Positions 1 to 10,297 of a stretch of 64,000 bases of DNA are shown in pieces; the stretch's first letter is position 1; every line of letters starts with the position of its first letter. The notes under the pieces are model-generated. The model made no database searches, was not told the origin of the DNA, and saw only the letters and a list, made by a program, of their open reading frames with translations. Origin of the DNA: Amphiduros pacificus (lineage: Eukaryota; Annelida; Polychaeta; Phyllodocida; Hesionidae); NCBI GenBank assembly GCA_949316495.1, contig OX439011.1, positions 19,311,995 to 19,375,994 of the forward strand, given 5' to 3'. Made by a program: the position numbers and the translations under genes.

Positions 1-251
1 TAGTGTCACGTTACCAGCAATGAACCATGCCAAGCCCTCAACAAGGTGATAAGGTATAACTAAAAGAGTCAGGTTAGAGTTTAAAAATATGTTGTTTAAA
101 AATATGTTGTTCTTTCCAAACAATGGCATAACATATCATCATTTCTCAAGTGTTAGCGCACTTCACATCACACCTTGATGTAATCCTGGTTTCAATGACG
201 AGTTGATCCTTGGAATCGTGTCCAAACCGAGCACATACCTTATTAGGTTAT

Positions 252-381
252 GGGCCGTGGCGCAGTTGGTTAGAGCGCAAGCATATTAGTACCAGGTCCT
301 CTCTGGGGATGCAATGGTCGTGGGTTCGATCCCTGGCCATGCCCTTGATAAAATGACCGAAATAATGTTGAAAGTGATGTA
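252..381 (+). mobile_element. tRNA-derived SINE, copy A (internally deleted)
   Basis: The head is tRNA-like: an A-box-like TGGCGCAGTTGG at 258-269 and a B-box GGTTCGATCCC at 323-333. It is followed almost directly by a tail (about 350-380) that also ends two longer copies elsewhere in the window (37866-38173 and 52544-52815, both minus). Compared with those, about 180 bp between head and tail is missing. The head alone could be mistaken for a tRNA gene, but the distance between the boxes and the shared non-tRNA tail argue for a SINE. Confidence 0.7.
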
Positions 382-1790
382 TTTTCCATTTAGAAAAAGT
401 TACAAATCCCCTTTGCTTTATAATTTACCATTCCATACCCATAAAATATTCATCAGGTGTCCTATATTCAAGATATGGTAGAATGCTTCTGTCTGAATTG
501 TTCAGACATGTTCAGACAGTAAATGTGACGGTTATTTTTTCACAATATTGTAAACTTGTGAATATAAAACTGGTAGAATTGTTTTTCATTTGTATTTCAA
601 TGCAAAACTTTCACAGAAATACATGTACATAGTGGTAAATTCATTAAATGGGACCAAGGGACCAAAAAGCCATTTTTAATGCTTGCTTATTTATAAGAGG
701 TGTTAAATGTGGGAGCCGATAGGTGTCACGTTAGTATGTCCAAGATCATGTTGGGCATGCGGGCACACTGTCCACCAGAGGCACACGCAAACTATTACCT
801 CTGGCCAACCCAGATTAGTATTCATCCGGTCCTACTTTTACTGGCCATGTGCTCAAGAACTGTCAGTGTGTTGTAAATGTGATTAACATATTAACATCTC
901 TTAATCATTCATGCGGGCACGGTGGTCGGACGCTTTTCATTGAGGATCCCGTTTAAAACTTCGATTACTCGTTACAAACTCGGTTTATATTCTCTGAACA
1001 GCATCAATCATCTCGTATGAAACACCATCGTCTCGCACACCAAAAAATCTTCCTTGTACAAGAGTTATTGCGCCGATATCTAATAGTTTTTCTATCCACT
1101 TGATGACATATACAGAACTGACGCCATTTTTCAACGAACACTTACCTGTACACTGAACTGCGGCAATATAACTCTGTCAATTTGCGCTATACAATCAAGC
1201 AATTTTCGTTGTAAATACAAACAAACTTACTTATCAACCATAATTAAAGAGGATATCTCAAATTGATGAAGCTAGAAAGAAAACAAAAACAACTCAGGTA
1301 AAAATTTCATGATAAAAGACTCGGGCCATCTTTGAAACAACTCAAACTCATACTTAACGCAGGAGTGACATTGTGCGGGTCTTTTCGGTCACTAACGGTT
1401 CAAACTGAGAACGTGCAACATCTTGGATTGTAAAATCGGAGAAAACAGTTAAAAAGACCGGACTAACAAATAGTCAGTAGAAACAGAAAAATCATTAGGA
1501 TATCGATAAATCACGAACAAAACGGTAAGAATCATTTCGTTCTCCAAATACAGATTAAAAGTAAAGATATATGCCTGCGCCTTTTTGCACTCATTAACGC
1601 GAAAACGACCACCATTCTCATATTTAGAAATTCATCTGCAGAATCAAAAAATCTTAATTTTTGTGCCAAGTGGATCTCTTGGGCGAATTTAAGATACATG
1701 AAAAAAACTCTCTTGGGCCAAGCTGATCTCTTGGACAAGTCAGTACTCATTGGAAAAGCATTGTTATAAGAAAAAAACTATATCACAAGA
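382..1790. other. No gene seen; right part may be LINE 5-prime UTR
   Basis: No supported coding region. The right part carries short near-repeats of GATCTCTTGGRC (about 1670-1740) and runs straight into the LINE leader, so some of it probably belongs to the LINE 5-prime UTR. The boundary cannot be set from one copy. A weak CTCF-like string (CCACCAGAGG) lies near 773. Confidence 0.4.
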
Positions 1791-1792
1791 AA

Positions 1793-1895
1793 AAATATTA
1801 CCTCGGGTCAAATAGACTGGTTTGAACGAGATAATAAACCAAGAAAATAAAAATATTACCTTGGGTCAAATAGACTGGTTTGAACAAGATAATAT
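1793..1895 (+). repeat. 58-bp tandem duplication in LINE leader
   Basis: The block containing GGGTCAAATAGACTGGTTTG occurs twice with a 58-bp offset (around 1805 and 1863), differing at a few bases. It precedes the first ATG of ORF1 (1924). Tandem monomers in a LINE 5-prime UTR can carry internal promoter activity in other families; whether that holds here is unknown. Confidence 0.8.
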
Positions 1896-1923
1896 AAAAA
1901 AAGATACTAAAAAAGAAAGAAGC

Positions 1924-4080
1924 ATGGAAAAGAAGCATAGTCTGAAAAATAGAACACACCCAGCGGGGGTCAAAATTGATCACCCGCACAACCATAGTAA
2001 ACAGGAGCAGGGGTCAGAAAGTAGTACATACCCTGTAAAAGCTATAATTGATCATTTCTACAATCACAAAGAGAAATTAAAATATTTCAAAGTCAGGTGG
2101 AAGGGCTTTCCGAAAAAAGAGAGCACCTATGAACCTGAATACAATATATGCAGTAAATTAGTAGAAAATTATCTTAATGGTACAAAAAAGAGACAGAATG
2201 ATAAGATAATTAATCTAACTTCATCTTCTTTACAGATGGCATCTCGCAATACTGGTAACGCTGGTAAAACACGATCAGGAGCCAAGAGGAGGAACTCCTC
2301 ACGCTCCTCCAGATCATCTTCTCGCTCTACCACCCTGGATTGGGCTGAGAGTGTGGACGCTGAGGAGACACTGACAGTGGGAATGCAGAATGTGCCTAAT
2401 ATGGCAGTTGATGAAAAAAATGAAGGAGCGTCGGTAACAATAGGTCCCCCTATGATGGACCAAGATGAAACTGATGAGGTATCAGCCAACCAAGCTCCAG
2501 TACCCGGCTCTCCCATCTCCTCTGATAAAGGAGATCTAGCGATGAGCATGAATGAACTATTGGAGCTACTGAATGAGAAATCTGCATGTTTCTCGCAGCT
2601 AAAGCAGGAATCTGAGGACAAGGAAAATAAGATAAAAAAACTGGAAGAAACCAAGAAAGCTCTTGAGAAAAGATGCAGCATATTGGAGAAGAAGTCGGAA
2701 CGAAAGGATCAAGAGATGAAGATCAAGAAAATGGAGCAAGCAAATGATGAGCTAAAAAGAAGATGTAGTACGCTTGAGTTCAAAGGCCGTCATGAGAATG
2801 TCAAACTTGCAAGGGCTGAAAAGAAAATTGATGAGCAGAATATGACCATAATAAGAAATAACGAGACCATAGCACGCCTGGAGGAGAAAAATGCTGACAA
2901 ACAGCGGCGAATTGATGCCATGGCGGAGGCAACTGCCACACCGCCAAAACAAGCGCCTACCAAAACCATTGATCCCCCTCAGAAAAACAAGGTTCTATAC
3001 CTATCGGATACTACATATGCCAGCATCATCAATTTCAATAGTGAAAATGTTAAATGGGAATGGATCATTGATGACAAAATCAACAACATGGTGGATCTAT
3101 CATTTGCCCTAAGGAACAGAACATTCAAATCATCCCTAAAGTCATACTCAGCCATTGTGATGGTGCTCGGCCTACACGAAGTCATGCAATGCGAGTTTGG
3201 AAAGGCAATCCTGACCAAGCTCAAAACCATGGCCTACAAAATGGCCAAACTCACCGGCTGTCCGATCTACGTATGTGAATTACCCCCAATATCAACGATC
3301 GGATCATACAAAATAGTGAACTCTCATACACTGCTCAGTCACAACCTCAAAAAGTGGGGGACAAAGATGAAGGAGGGTCAGATAAAGATCGTCAAAACCC
3401 CAAAAACTGTTGATGACCTAGCGATCTCGGAGATAGTGACATCTGATATGGATCACACCCTGCGCGATCAGGCCGCCAGGGACTGGACAAAGAACCTATG
3501 CGGAATTCTTAAGCCAGATAAGAATGCCTTCAATGATACAGTGGAAGAAGTCTGGAGTGACAGTGAGAAACGCATTATCTCTGATGATGACGAGGAGGAG
3601 AACAGTGAAAATGAGTCATTCCTCTTAGCCGGTGACAACCAGAGAATTAGGATTGACTTTATTGATCGCAGATATAAAGGGGAAGAAGTGAGCACGATAA
3701 TCCCCAGAGGTGCCTCTCCCAAGCTCATAGGCACGGGGGGGAAGAACATAAATAAGATCGCGAAGAAAACCGACACAACCATGAAGAAAATAAAGGGAGA
3801 CGAAAAGGAACAAACGGATGAAGTCTGGATCAAAGGCACCCCTTTGGGTATCGCAAAAGCACTGGTGTCCATCAGGGATGTTGTAAATGAATTCAAAGCT
3901 GAAAAAGATGTTAAACGGAGTGACATTTGCATCTTTCACCAAAATGGGAGATGCAAAAAGGGAAATGAATGCAACTTTAGGCATGCTGATTCAGCTGGGG
4001 CATCAGGGAGGCTGAGGGATCGGAGATCCCCGACCCCTGGCAGCCCGGAGAAAACAACAAAAAAGCAGAGAAAATACTGA
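1924..4080 (+). CDS. LINE ORF1: chromodomain, coiled coil, SGNH-like, KH, CCCH
   Basis: Nucleic-acid-binding ORF1 protein of the LINE, about 718 residues from the first ATG; the frame is open back to a TTG at 1822. Domains by nucleotide position: chromodomain 2029-2178 (FKVRWKGFPKKESTYEPE, matching the VKWKGYP...TWEPE signature, with Tyr, Trp and Tyr at the three aromatic-cage positions); Ser/Arg-rich stretch about 2230-2330; long coiled coil about 2531-2930; a region about 2989-3510 that loosely resembles the SGNH esterase-like domain of some CR1 ORF1s; KH domain about 3643-3895 with the GXXG loop LIGTGGKNINKIAKKT; CCCH zinc finger 3928-3984 (C-x7-C-x5-C-x3-H). The C-terminus is basic. KH and CCCH suggest RNA binding and the coiled coil suggests oligomerisation; a chromatin-targeting role for the chromodomain is inference. 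I am sure of the chromodomain, KH and CCCH calls and unsure of the SGNH call. Confidence 0.88.
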   Translation: MEKKHSLKNRTHPAGVKIDHPHNHSKQEQGSESSTYPVKAIIDHFYNHKEKLKYFKVRWKGFPKKESTYEPEYNICSKLVENYLNGTKKRQNDKIINLTSSSLQMASRNTGNAGKTRSGAKRRNSSRSSRSSSRSTTLDWAESVDAEETLTVGMQNVPNMAVDEKNEGASVTIGPPMMDQDETDEVSANQAPVPGSPISSDKGDLAMSMNELLELLNEKSACFSQLKQESEDKENKIKKLEETKKALEKRCSILEKKSERKDQEMKIKKMEQANDELKRRCSTLEFKGRHENVKLARAEKKIDEQNMTIIRNNETIARLEEKNADKQRRIDAMAEATATPPKQAPTKTIDPPQKNKVLYLSDTTYASIINFNSENVKWEWIIDDKINNMVDLSFALRNRTFKSSLKSYSAIVMVLGLHEVMQCEFGKAILTKLKTMAYKMAKLTGCPIYVCELPPISTIGSYKIVNSHTLLSHNLKKWGTKMKEGQIKIVKTPKTVDDLAISEIVTSDMDHTLRDQAARDWTKNLCGILKPDKNAFNDTVEEVWSDSEKRIISDDDEEENSENESFLLAGDNQRIRIDFIDRRYKGEEVSTIIPRGASPKLIGTGGKNINKIAKKTDTTMKKIKGDEKEQTDEVWIKGTPLGIAKALVSIRDVVNEFKAEKDVKRSDICIFHQNGRCKKGNECNFRHADSAGASGRLRDRRSPTPGSPEKTTKKQRKY

Positions 4081-4083
4081 CAT

Positions 4084-7000
4084 TTGTATAGTGGACAGAT
4101 TATCATATCTACACTATGTAACTCCTGTAACACAAGAACAAATATAGATAATATTGTAGCAAAGAACATAAATGAAAAGATCAAAGATTTATGTACTAGT
4201 AGAAATAAAAAATATGATTGGAAATGGTATCTTAATTGTATCTCTCAGATTCATATTCTTGAGCCATGTACATGCACCTCAGGATATAACTATCCTCAAA
4301 TATCGTATATCCTAAAAGATTCAATCTGGAAAAACAAAAATCTGAATAAACATAGAATATATTACAATGTAATATCAAAATCGCTTAATATAAAAATTAA
4401 AAATCATGTCATCACGAATAGCATGTCCAGGGGTAAAGTCACAATCTGTCCACGCAATTTTAATTTCAAATTCATAACCTACCACGCAAATAAAAATAGA
4501 TATAGCAATCCAAACAGTCTGACTACTGAATTATACAGCACTGCCCTGAAAAATAAGAAAAATTATGTTTCATATGACAAATACGTGAAAAAAAGTCTTG
4601 GTGGGGAAAAAACAAATACAGAGATCAGAAGTAAAGTGAACCATTATTACGATTTTACTATGTCAACAAACGGATTTACTACACCACCGTATTCTTACTA
4701 CGATCTAGCTATAAATAGCACACGAGACGCTAAAAATAACCCTGATTCACGTGACATTGGCCGAGTCAATCAGACTCTGAATGAAATTTCAAGCCCAAAA
4801 CACCCGGATATAAGTAAAAATAGATTACGTAACTCCGAATCACAGAGGATTGTTTGTCCACATGATCATTTAAGTTACGCCCACTTATCGGATACCACGA
4901 TCTGCACAAAGACTAGATCGGCACTGCAAAGAAATTCATCCTCTATATCAGAACAAATTGGTTCTGTATTGAGTGCAAACATGCATAATATGGAATTACT
5001 CACACCAAATTCCACAAATTCGACCCAAATTATGACTTATAATGACTCAAACTCTCGAATCGACACCGATGAAGCCACGCCCACCTCGGCCGTGATTCGC
5101 TGTCCTGCAGACCGAGAATATTATGGTCTAGGGATACCCCCATTGATAAATTCATCAATGAACGTGGAAGATGGGATTCCCACATCTCTCACTGATATTA
5201 ATCCTGCAAATAAAGATACACATAAAGCAACAAATACAGAAAACCTGACCAAAAAGAAAATTCTAAACAAATTTTCATGCATTAATGTCGCATCCTGCAA
5301 CACACAGAGCATCAAGCATAAAATCTTATTGGTTAAAGATTATATCAGAGAAAATAATATACATGCACTCTTCATTACGGAAACATGGCTACATGAAACC
5401 GGAGATGAACAGATAATAAATGAATTGGAAAGTGGTGGTTTCAAATTCCATTCCTTCCCCAGGCTGGGACATACCGGAGGTGGCCTGGGCCTCCTTCACC
5501 GGATTGAAATCCCCTTCAAAGCCAATAGGATAAACCCACCAAAATTAAACACAATGGAGATAATGGAATCTTCGTTACATATTAGAAACAAACACGTAAC
5601 CATCGTTACCATATATAGACCAGAGCCATCTGGTGGAAACATGTATACTTACTCACAGTTCTATGATGAGTTCACACAACTGATCGCACATTATGGGTCA
5701 TTTAATCATGAGGTCATCTTCTTGGGTGACTACAATTTTCACATGAATAGACCATGTAAGCCTGATGTTATTAAATTCAATGATATTCTATCTACTTTTG
5801 ATATGACTCAATGGATAAATGAGCCCACGCATAGACACGGAAACACTCTTGATTTAATCATTACTTTTAAAAATAATAAATACCTAAAAGACCAAAAAGT
5901 TGGTGAATACATATCTGACCACAAAGTGGTACTATTCAAACTGGATATAAATCCCCCAAAACCCACCAAAAAACCAATATGCTATAGAGATTTTAAAAAT
6001 ATGAATATAACCTCCATGAAAAAAGATATCAGATCAGTTCTCCAGGCCAACTCGGATTGGGAAAATATTTCCCTGGAAAACCTGGTGGCCTTCTACGACA
6101 CCAAATTGACCTCAATCTTGGATAAACATGCTCCAATGAAGACTGCCAATGTGTCAGATCGCAACAATGTCCCCTGGATGAGTGACCATATAAAGAAGGA
6201 GCGGTCCTTAAAGAGAAGACTTGAGAGAAAAATGAACAAGACTGGACTACAGGTTGACAAGGACCTCTATAAAGCAAAGAAAAATGAATATAATGCCTTG
6301 TTGAAATCTGCACAGTCAGACTACTTTGCGAACCTTGTACACGAAAATAAAAATGACCCAAAGAGACTTTTCAGGGTCATTGATAAAGTAATGCACAAAC
6401 CCAAAGATATCCCTATGCCTCCATCTAATAATGACACTGAACAGGCTGACAAGTTTAATAAATTCTTCCTTGAAAAAATTGACTTAATTAGACTTGATAT
6501 AGATGCGACACCTGTTGGAAATTTCTCACCACCAGAGGCCAGCACAAACAATGTAAATGAATTGAACTCATCTATACTAGACAGATTCATGCCGCTTACC
6601 CCAGAGGAGGTCAGGAAGATGATCAAGAAGGCGGCAAAAAAGTCCTGTGAACTGGATCCGCTTCCTGGTTGGTTACTGCATGACCTTATGGATGAGCTTC
6701 TGCATATAATTACGGTCATCATAAATAAATCCTTAATTGAGGCTGAAGTGTCTGAAAACATGAAAATAGCAATAATTAAACCACTCTTAAAAAAGCTTGG
6801 TTTAGAATTAATAGAAAAAAATTATAGACCGGTATCAAATCTCAGTTATATCTCAAAACTAACAGAAAGGGCTGTATCTGAACAATTAGTATCGCACTTA
6901 GTCATAAATGGACTTACAGATACTTTCCAATCCGCATATAAGAAGTTTCACAGCACTGAGACGGCTCTAATGAGAGTTCAAAATGACATTCTACTGAGTT

Positions 7001-8172
7001 TAGATAATAGAAACTCGGTCATATTGCTCCTTCTGGATCTTTCTGCAGCATTTGATACTATTGATCATAATATATTGTTTGACCGACTCCATACCCGCTG
7101 CAATATCAGGGGTCACGCCCTGGACTGGATAAAGTCATACTTGGGAAACAGAAAGCAATGTGTCAAGGTGGGACTACAGAGGTCGGCTCTCAATCAGATA
7201 AAATATGGTGTTCCACAAGGCTCGGTCCTAGGACCAATACTATTCACAATATACATGTCCCCCATGGCTGATATTCTAAAGAAATACAATATGAATTATC
7301 ATATTTATGCTGATGACACGCAAATATACATTCCCATTGACCACTCATCTGAGGAAAATGGTGAAATTAGTAAAACCAATCTTGAAAAGTGCGTTGATGA
7401 AGTAAGATCTTTTCTAATATTAAATAAAATGAAGATAAATGACAGCAAAACAGAAATGCTAATATGCACAGACAAACGGGATACTGGTACCCACCTACCT
7501 ACTTCCATTAGAGTGGGTGCGTCATCCATATCCCCATCAGTCAGTGTTGTAGATCTGGGCATCACATTAGATTCAAATATGAACCTCAAGGCTCAAATCA
7601 AAAAAATGTGTAAAAAAGGCTATTACCATATTAGAAACCTCGCTGCGATTAGACCCTGTCTAGACGAAAAGACAGCGATCACCTTAACGCATTCATTTGT
7701 AACTTCCACTTTGGACTATGGAAACGGACTACTTGCGGGCTTACCAAATTCTGAAATTAGGAAACTACAGTATGTGCAGAATGCTGCAGCAAGGGTTGTG
7801 TGTAAGCTAAGGAAATTCGATCACATATCAGAGAAGCTGAGGGAACTGCATTGGCTCCCTGTCTGCGCCAGAATAAAATTTAAAATTCTCTTAATGACAT
7901 GGAAGGCGCTAAATGGTAAGGCACCCCCTTACATGCGTGACCTTCTGCATGTGAAACAAGGTGAACGAGACCTTAGATCAAATGATGGTACATATCTATG
8001 TGTGCCAAGGACGTGCCTGAAAACTATAGGCGATAGGGCTTTTTCGGTAATTAGCCCCAAATTATGGAATAGTTTACCTCTAAACATTAGAGCCAGCACA
8101 ACAGTCGATTCTTTTAAGAATAGACTCAAAACTCATCTATTCAGAACGCATGTTCTGGGCACAGCGCTATGA
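4084..8172 (+). CDS. LINE ORF2: endonuclease and reverse transcriptase
   Basis: Enzyme ORF that nicks target DNA and copies the element RNA. The endonuclease spans about 5281-5950: ITETWL, TIYRPE, LGDYNFHMN and the SDH motif are all present. Reverse transcriptase spans about 6760-7600: LLDLSAAFDTIDH (motif A), YGVPQGSVLGP, and the catalytic YADD at 7306-7317. The C-terminal ELHWLPVCARIKFKIL region is typical of CR1/L2 ORF2s. The frame is the same as ORF1 and is separated from it only by UGA (4078-4080) and one CAU codon. The first in-frame ATG is at 4423, 113 codons in, so translation may start by read-through or reinitiation, or at 4423. The 286-399 residues before the endonuclease are Asn/Lys/Ser-rich, with Cys pairs near the start, and match nothing I recognise. 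No internal stop. Confidence 0.93.
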   Translation: MYSGQIIISTLCNSCNTRTNIDNIVAKNINEKIKDLCTSRNKKYDWKWYLNCISQIHILEPCTCTSGYNYPQISYILKDSIWKNKNLNKHRIYYNVISKSLNIKIKNHVITNSMSRGKVTICPRNFNFKFITYHANKNRYSNPNSLTTELYSTALKNKKNYVSYDKYVKKSLGGEKTNTEIRSKVNHYYDFTMSTNGFTTPPYSYYDLAINSTRDAKNNPDSRDIGRVNQTLNEISSPKHPDISKNRLRNSESQRIVCPHDHLSYAHLSDTTICTKTRSALQRNSSSISEQIGSVLSANMHNMELLTPNSTNSTQIMTYNDSNSRIDTDEATPTSAVIRCPADREYYGLGIPPLINSSMNVEDGIPTSLTDINPANKDTHKATNTENLTKKKILNKFSCINVASCNTQSIKHKILLVKDYIRENNIHALFITETWLHETGDEQIINELESGGFKFHSFPRLGHTGGGLGLLHRIEIPFKANRINPPKLNTMEIMESSLHIRNKHVTIVTIYRPEPSGGNMYTYSQFYDEFTQLIAHYGSFNHEVIFLGDYNFHMNRPCKPDVIKFNDILSTFDMTQWINEPTHRHGNTLDLIITFKNNKYLKDQKVGEYISDHKVVLFKLDINPPKPTKKPICYRDFKNMNITSMKKDIRSVLQANSDWENISLENLVAFYDTKLTSILDKHAPMKTANVSDRNNVPWMSDHIKKERSLKRRLERKMNKTGLQVDKDLYKAKKNEYNALLKSAQSDYFANLVHENKNDPKRLFRVIDKVMHKPKDIPMPPSNNDTEQADKFNKFFLEKIDLIRLDIDATPVGNFSPPEASTNNVNELNSSILDRFMPLTPEEVRKMIKKAAKKSCELDPLPGWLLHDLMDELLHIITVIINKSLIEAEVSENMKIAIIKPLLKKLGLELIEKNYRPVSNLSYISKLTERAVSEQLVSHLVINGLTDTFQSAYKKFHSTETALMRVQNDILLSLDNRNSVILLLLDLSAAFDTIDHNILFDRLHTRCNIRGHALDWIKSYLGNRKQCVKVGLQRSALNQIKYGVPQGSVLGPILFTIYMSPMADILKKYNMNYHIYADDTQIYIPIDHSSEENGEISKTNLEKCVDEVRSFLILNKMKINDSKTEMLICTDKRDTGTHLPTSIRVGASSISPSVSVVDLGITLDSNMNLKAQIKKMCKKGYYHIRNLAAIRPCLDEKTAITLTHSFVTSTLDYGNGLLAGLPNSEIRKLQYVQNAAARVVCKLRKFDHISEKLRELHWLPVCARIKFKILLMTWKALNGKAPPYMRDLLHVKQGERDLRSNDGTYLCVPRTCLKTIGDRAFSVISPKLWNSLPLNIRASTTVDSFKNRLKTHLFRTHVLGTAL

Positions 8173-8240
8173 ACAGTCTTGACTGGTATCAGCGCGATAT
8201 AAATTTTAGTATTATTATTATTATTATTTATTATTAATAT
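8173..8240 (+). repeat. LINE 3-prime UTR and ATT tail
   Basis: A very short 3-prime UTR after the ORF2 stop, then TATTATT-type repeats that end the element. The AATATCAAATGTGAAG that follows is presumed host flank. Confidence 0.75.
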
Positions 8241-10297
8241 CAAATGTGAAGTTGCCTTGAGATGTATTAGAGTTCATTTGTTAACATTTGAACATTTTGT
8301 GTTGGTTAGTTTAACCAAAAGTATAACAGATTAAAAGAATTCAAATTATAAACAAAGCGGCCATCTTTGTTGTGGTTCCGCCTTATCACTACCCCAGAAA
8401 ATGGCTCCTCCGATTGAGAAAGTAGTTCCAAGTTTTATTTCACTTAATAGTTGTTTCTATATGCACAAACTTGTGTATTTAGGGTGAAATATATCATATT
8501 TTACCAATCTGAGTACAATTTAAGGAAAAAAACAAGTAAGACGGACAGTTACATAAAAATTGGTGGATGTGGTGAGCCAGCACCAAAAGGCACCTTGTAC
8601 AGAGGTGATAGGTTCACCAAGTGGCCCTCTGGTGGAGTTTGGCATGCGGGTTCACCGCAGGGTATTGTGCTTTCCCTAGCAACGGACTGGTCATGTGTTG
8701 ACGCCAGGTTTGGGAGGCAAACCACACCTCAACCATTCTGTTGCTGGCCATCACGATGACCCGCCATCCCACCCATAATTACGAATATCCTAATATTAGG
8801 AACATGCCCTAATGGGCAACGGGCTAAGCATGTATTGCAACCCTCAAATTCATATTAAGTATTGATGGTTTTCTGTAAATGTTTGTAACTATTTGCACTT
8901 TGTGTCAATGATACCACAACTACTCGCCAGGGGCGCGGTGGACATCAGTGGACAATCGTGTAACATAAGGTAAACTTGGGTTGAGGGTTTAGATTTAAAG
9001 GAAATGTTAAGGTACTACATTGTGAATTTCAGTAATCCCAGATTATATGAATGTTAAGGTATTACATTGTGAATGTCAGTAATCCGATATTAGACGGATT
9101 TTAAGATATTACACTACGATATTTAAAAGTAATATTATTATTATTATTTGTAGATTGATGACAAAGATGACACTGCTTCAGAAATGGAAGATTGATTTCA
9201 TGAACAAACTAATTTACCCAACCCCTGGAAGTGGAGAGTACATATAAAATATTTAACTTGGTGAAAAGTTTGCCTCAGGTTTACCTAATCCCTAGACGTG
9301 GACAGTATGTATATATGATTATTTCCTGGTTCTTACTCGGACGCTGAAATGCCCGAAGGAGGAATGAATGAATGAATGAATGAATGAATGGTTGCTTAGA
9401 GGCACATCAACCGCTAAGGTCATTTAGTGCCTAAAATGGTAAAAACATAAAGGTTTGACAAGATAATAATGTATAACAAGGAGGAGAGTATATATAAAAG
9501 ATTACCTTGGTGAAAGGTTGTCAACATCATTGCAAGAATGTATGGACACAAGTATTGTAGAAAACAATCTTTTATTATAAATAGGAAAAATAATGCATAC
9601 TTTTACTATTAATAGTAAAAGAATGTGCTATATTTATTTAAGACAGTGGAATGTTTTTTTTGGTCTAAAAAATAATGAATTACCTGAGAGAAATATTCTA
9701 AGTTTGCTGACAAAATATTAATTGTATGATTGAGGTTTTAGTAGAAGACTACATTCAAATGGTACAGTGTTGGAATAATATGATGGATAATTAACATTTG
9801 ATAGCAAAGTTTAGGGTAAAAAAGTTATATCAAGTAAGGACAGTGTACTTGACCAAACCCTAAATTTGACCAATCAGAGAAAGGAGGCGACATCAGAAAT
9901 ATAATCATTTATTTTATTTTCAACATTCTTTACCATTGGTTTGACTTTATTTAATGCATTTCAATAATAATCCTATGGAGAAAATTCCATTTATGTAACC
10001 AAGACAGCATTATGAGTTTGGAGAGAAAATAATGTTGTTTTCCTGATGACGTCACTAACACTCCACTGTAAAATAAAATTGTGAATTAGGGTGCTTGGTG
10101 ATGAATAAATAAAAAAACAGCTTTCTTTTTAATAAAGAATGGAATACTATATTCTGTAAATAAGGTCCTCAAGATGACAAGCAATCAAAGTAATTGTCAT
10201 AGTTACAAATTTACTGACTCAATCTGTACTTGGATGAAATTGATGAATATATATAATATATAAATAGAATGGGGCAAAATTAGACTTGAATTCTTAC
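8241..10297. other. No gene seen; CTCF-like motif and short repeats
   Basis: No coding region supported. Contents: a CTCF-like string at 8623-8636; a 48-bp tandem pair at about 9003-9098 (GTTAAGGTAYTACATTGTGA); (GAAT)n at about 9361-9390; and AT-rich DNA. The 3-prime exon or exons of the minus-strand carboxylesterase should lie here, but I could not identify one. Confidence 0.4.
8623..8636 (-). promoter_or_regulatory. CTCF-like motif
   Basis: Minus strand reads TCCACCAGAGGGCC, a close match to the bilaterian CTCF core. The same string with flanking GAGTTT occurs at 18499-18512, so it may be carried by a repeat rather than be a selected site. Confidence 0.3.

Larger units (their letters stand above)
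1793..8240 (+). mobile_element. CR1/L2-like LINE, both ORFs open
   Basis: A non-LTR retrotransposon with an RNA-binding-type ORF1 and an ORF2 that carries an apurinic-type endonuclease followed by reverse transcriptase. It ends in GCGCGATATAAATTTTAG plus an (ATT)n-like tail, a form common in CR1/L2-group LINEs of marine invertebrates. Neither ORF has an internal stop, so the copy looks young and potentially able to move. The left end is uncertain: a 58-bp tandem duplication starts near 1793, but the true 5-prime end may lie further left. I see no convincing target-site duplication, which is usual for this group. The clade call rests on domain order, RT motifs and tail, not on a tree. Confidence 0.88.

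Noticed and set aside
252-341. Functional tRNA gene
   Set aside because: Spacing between A and B boxes is wrong for a normal cloverleaf, and the same head with a shared non-tRNA tail occurs in two other places, so it is a SINE.
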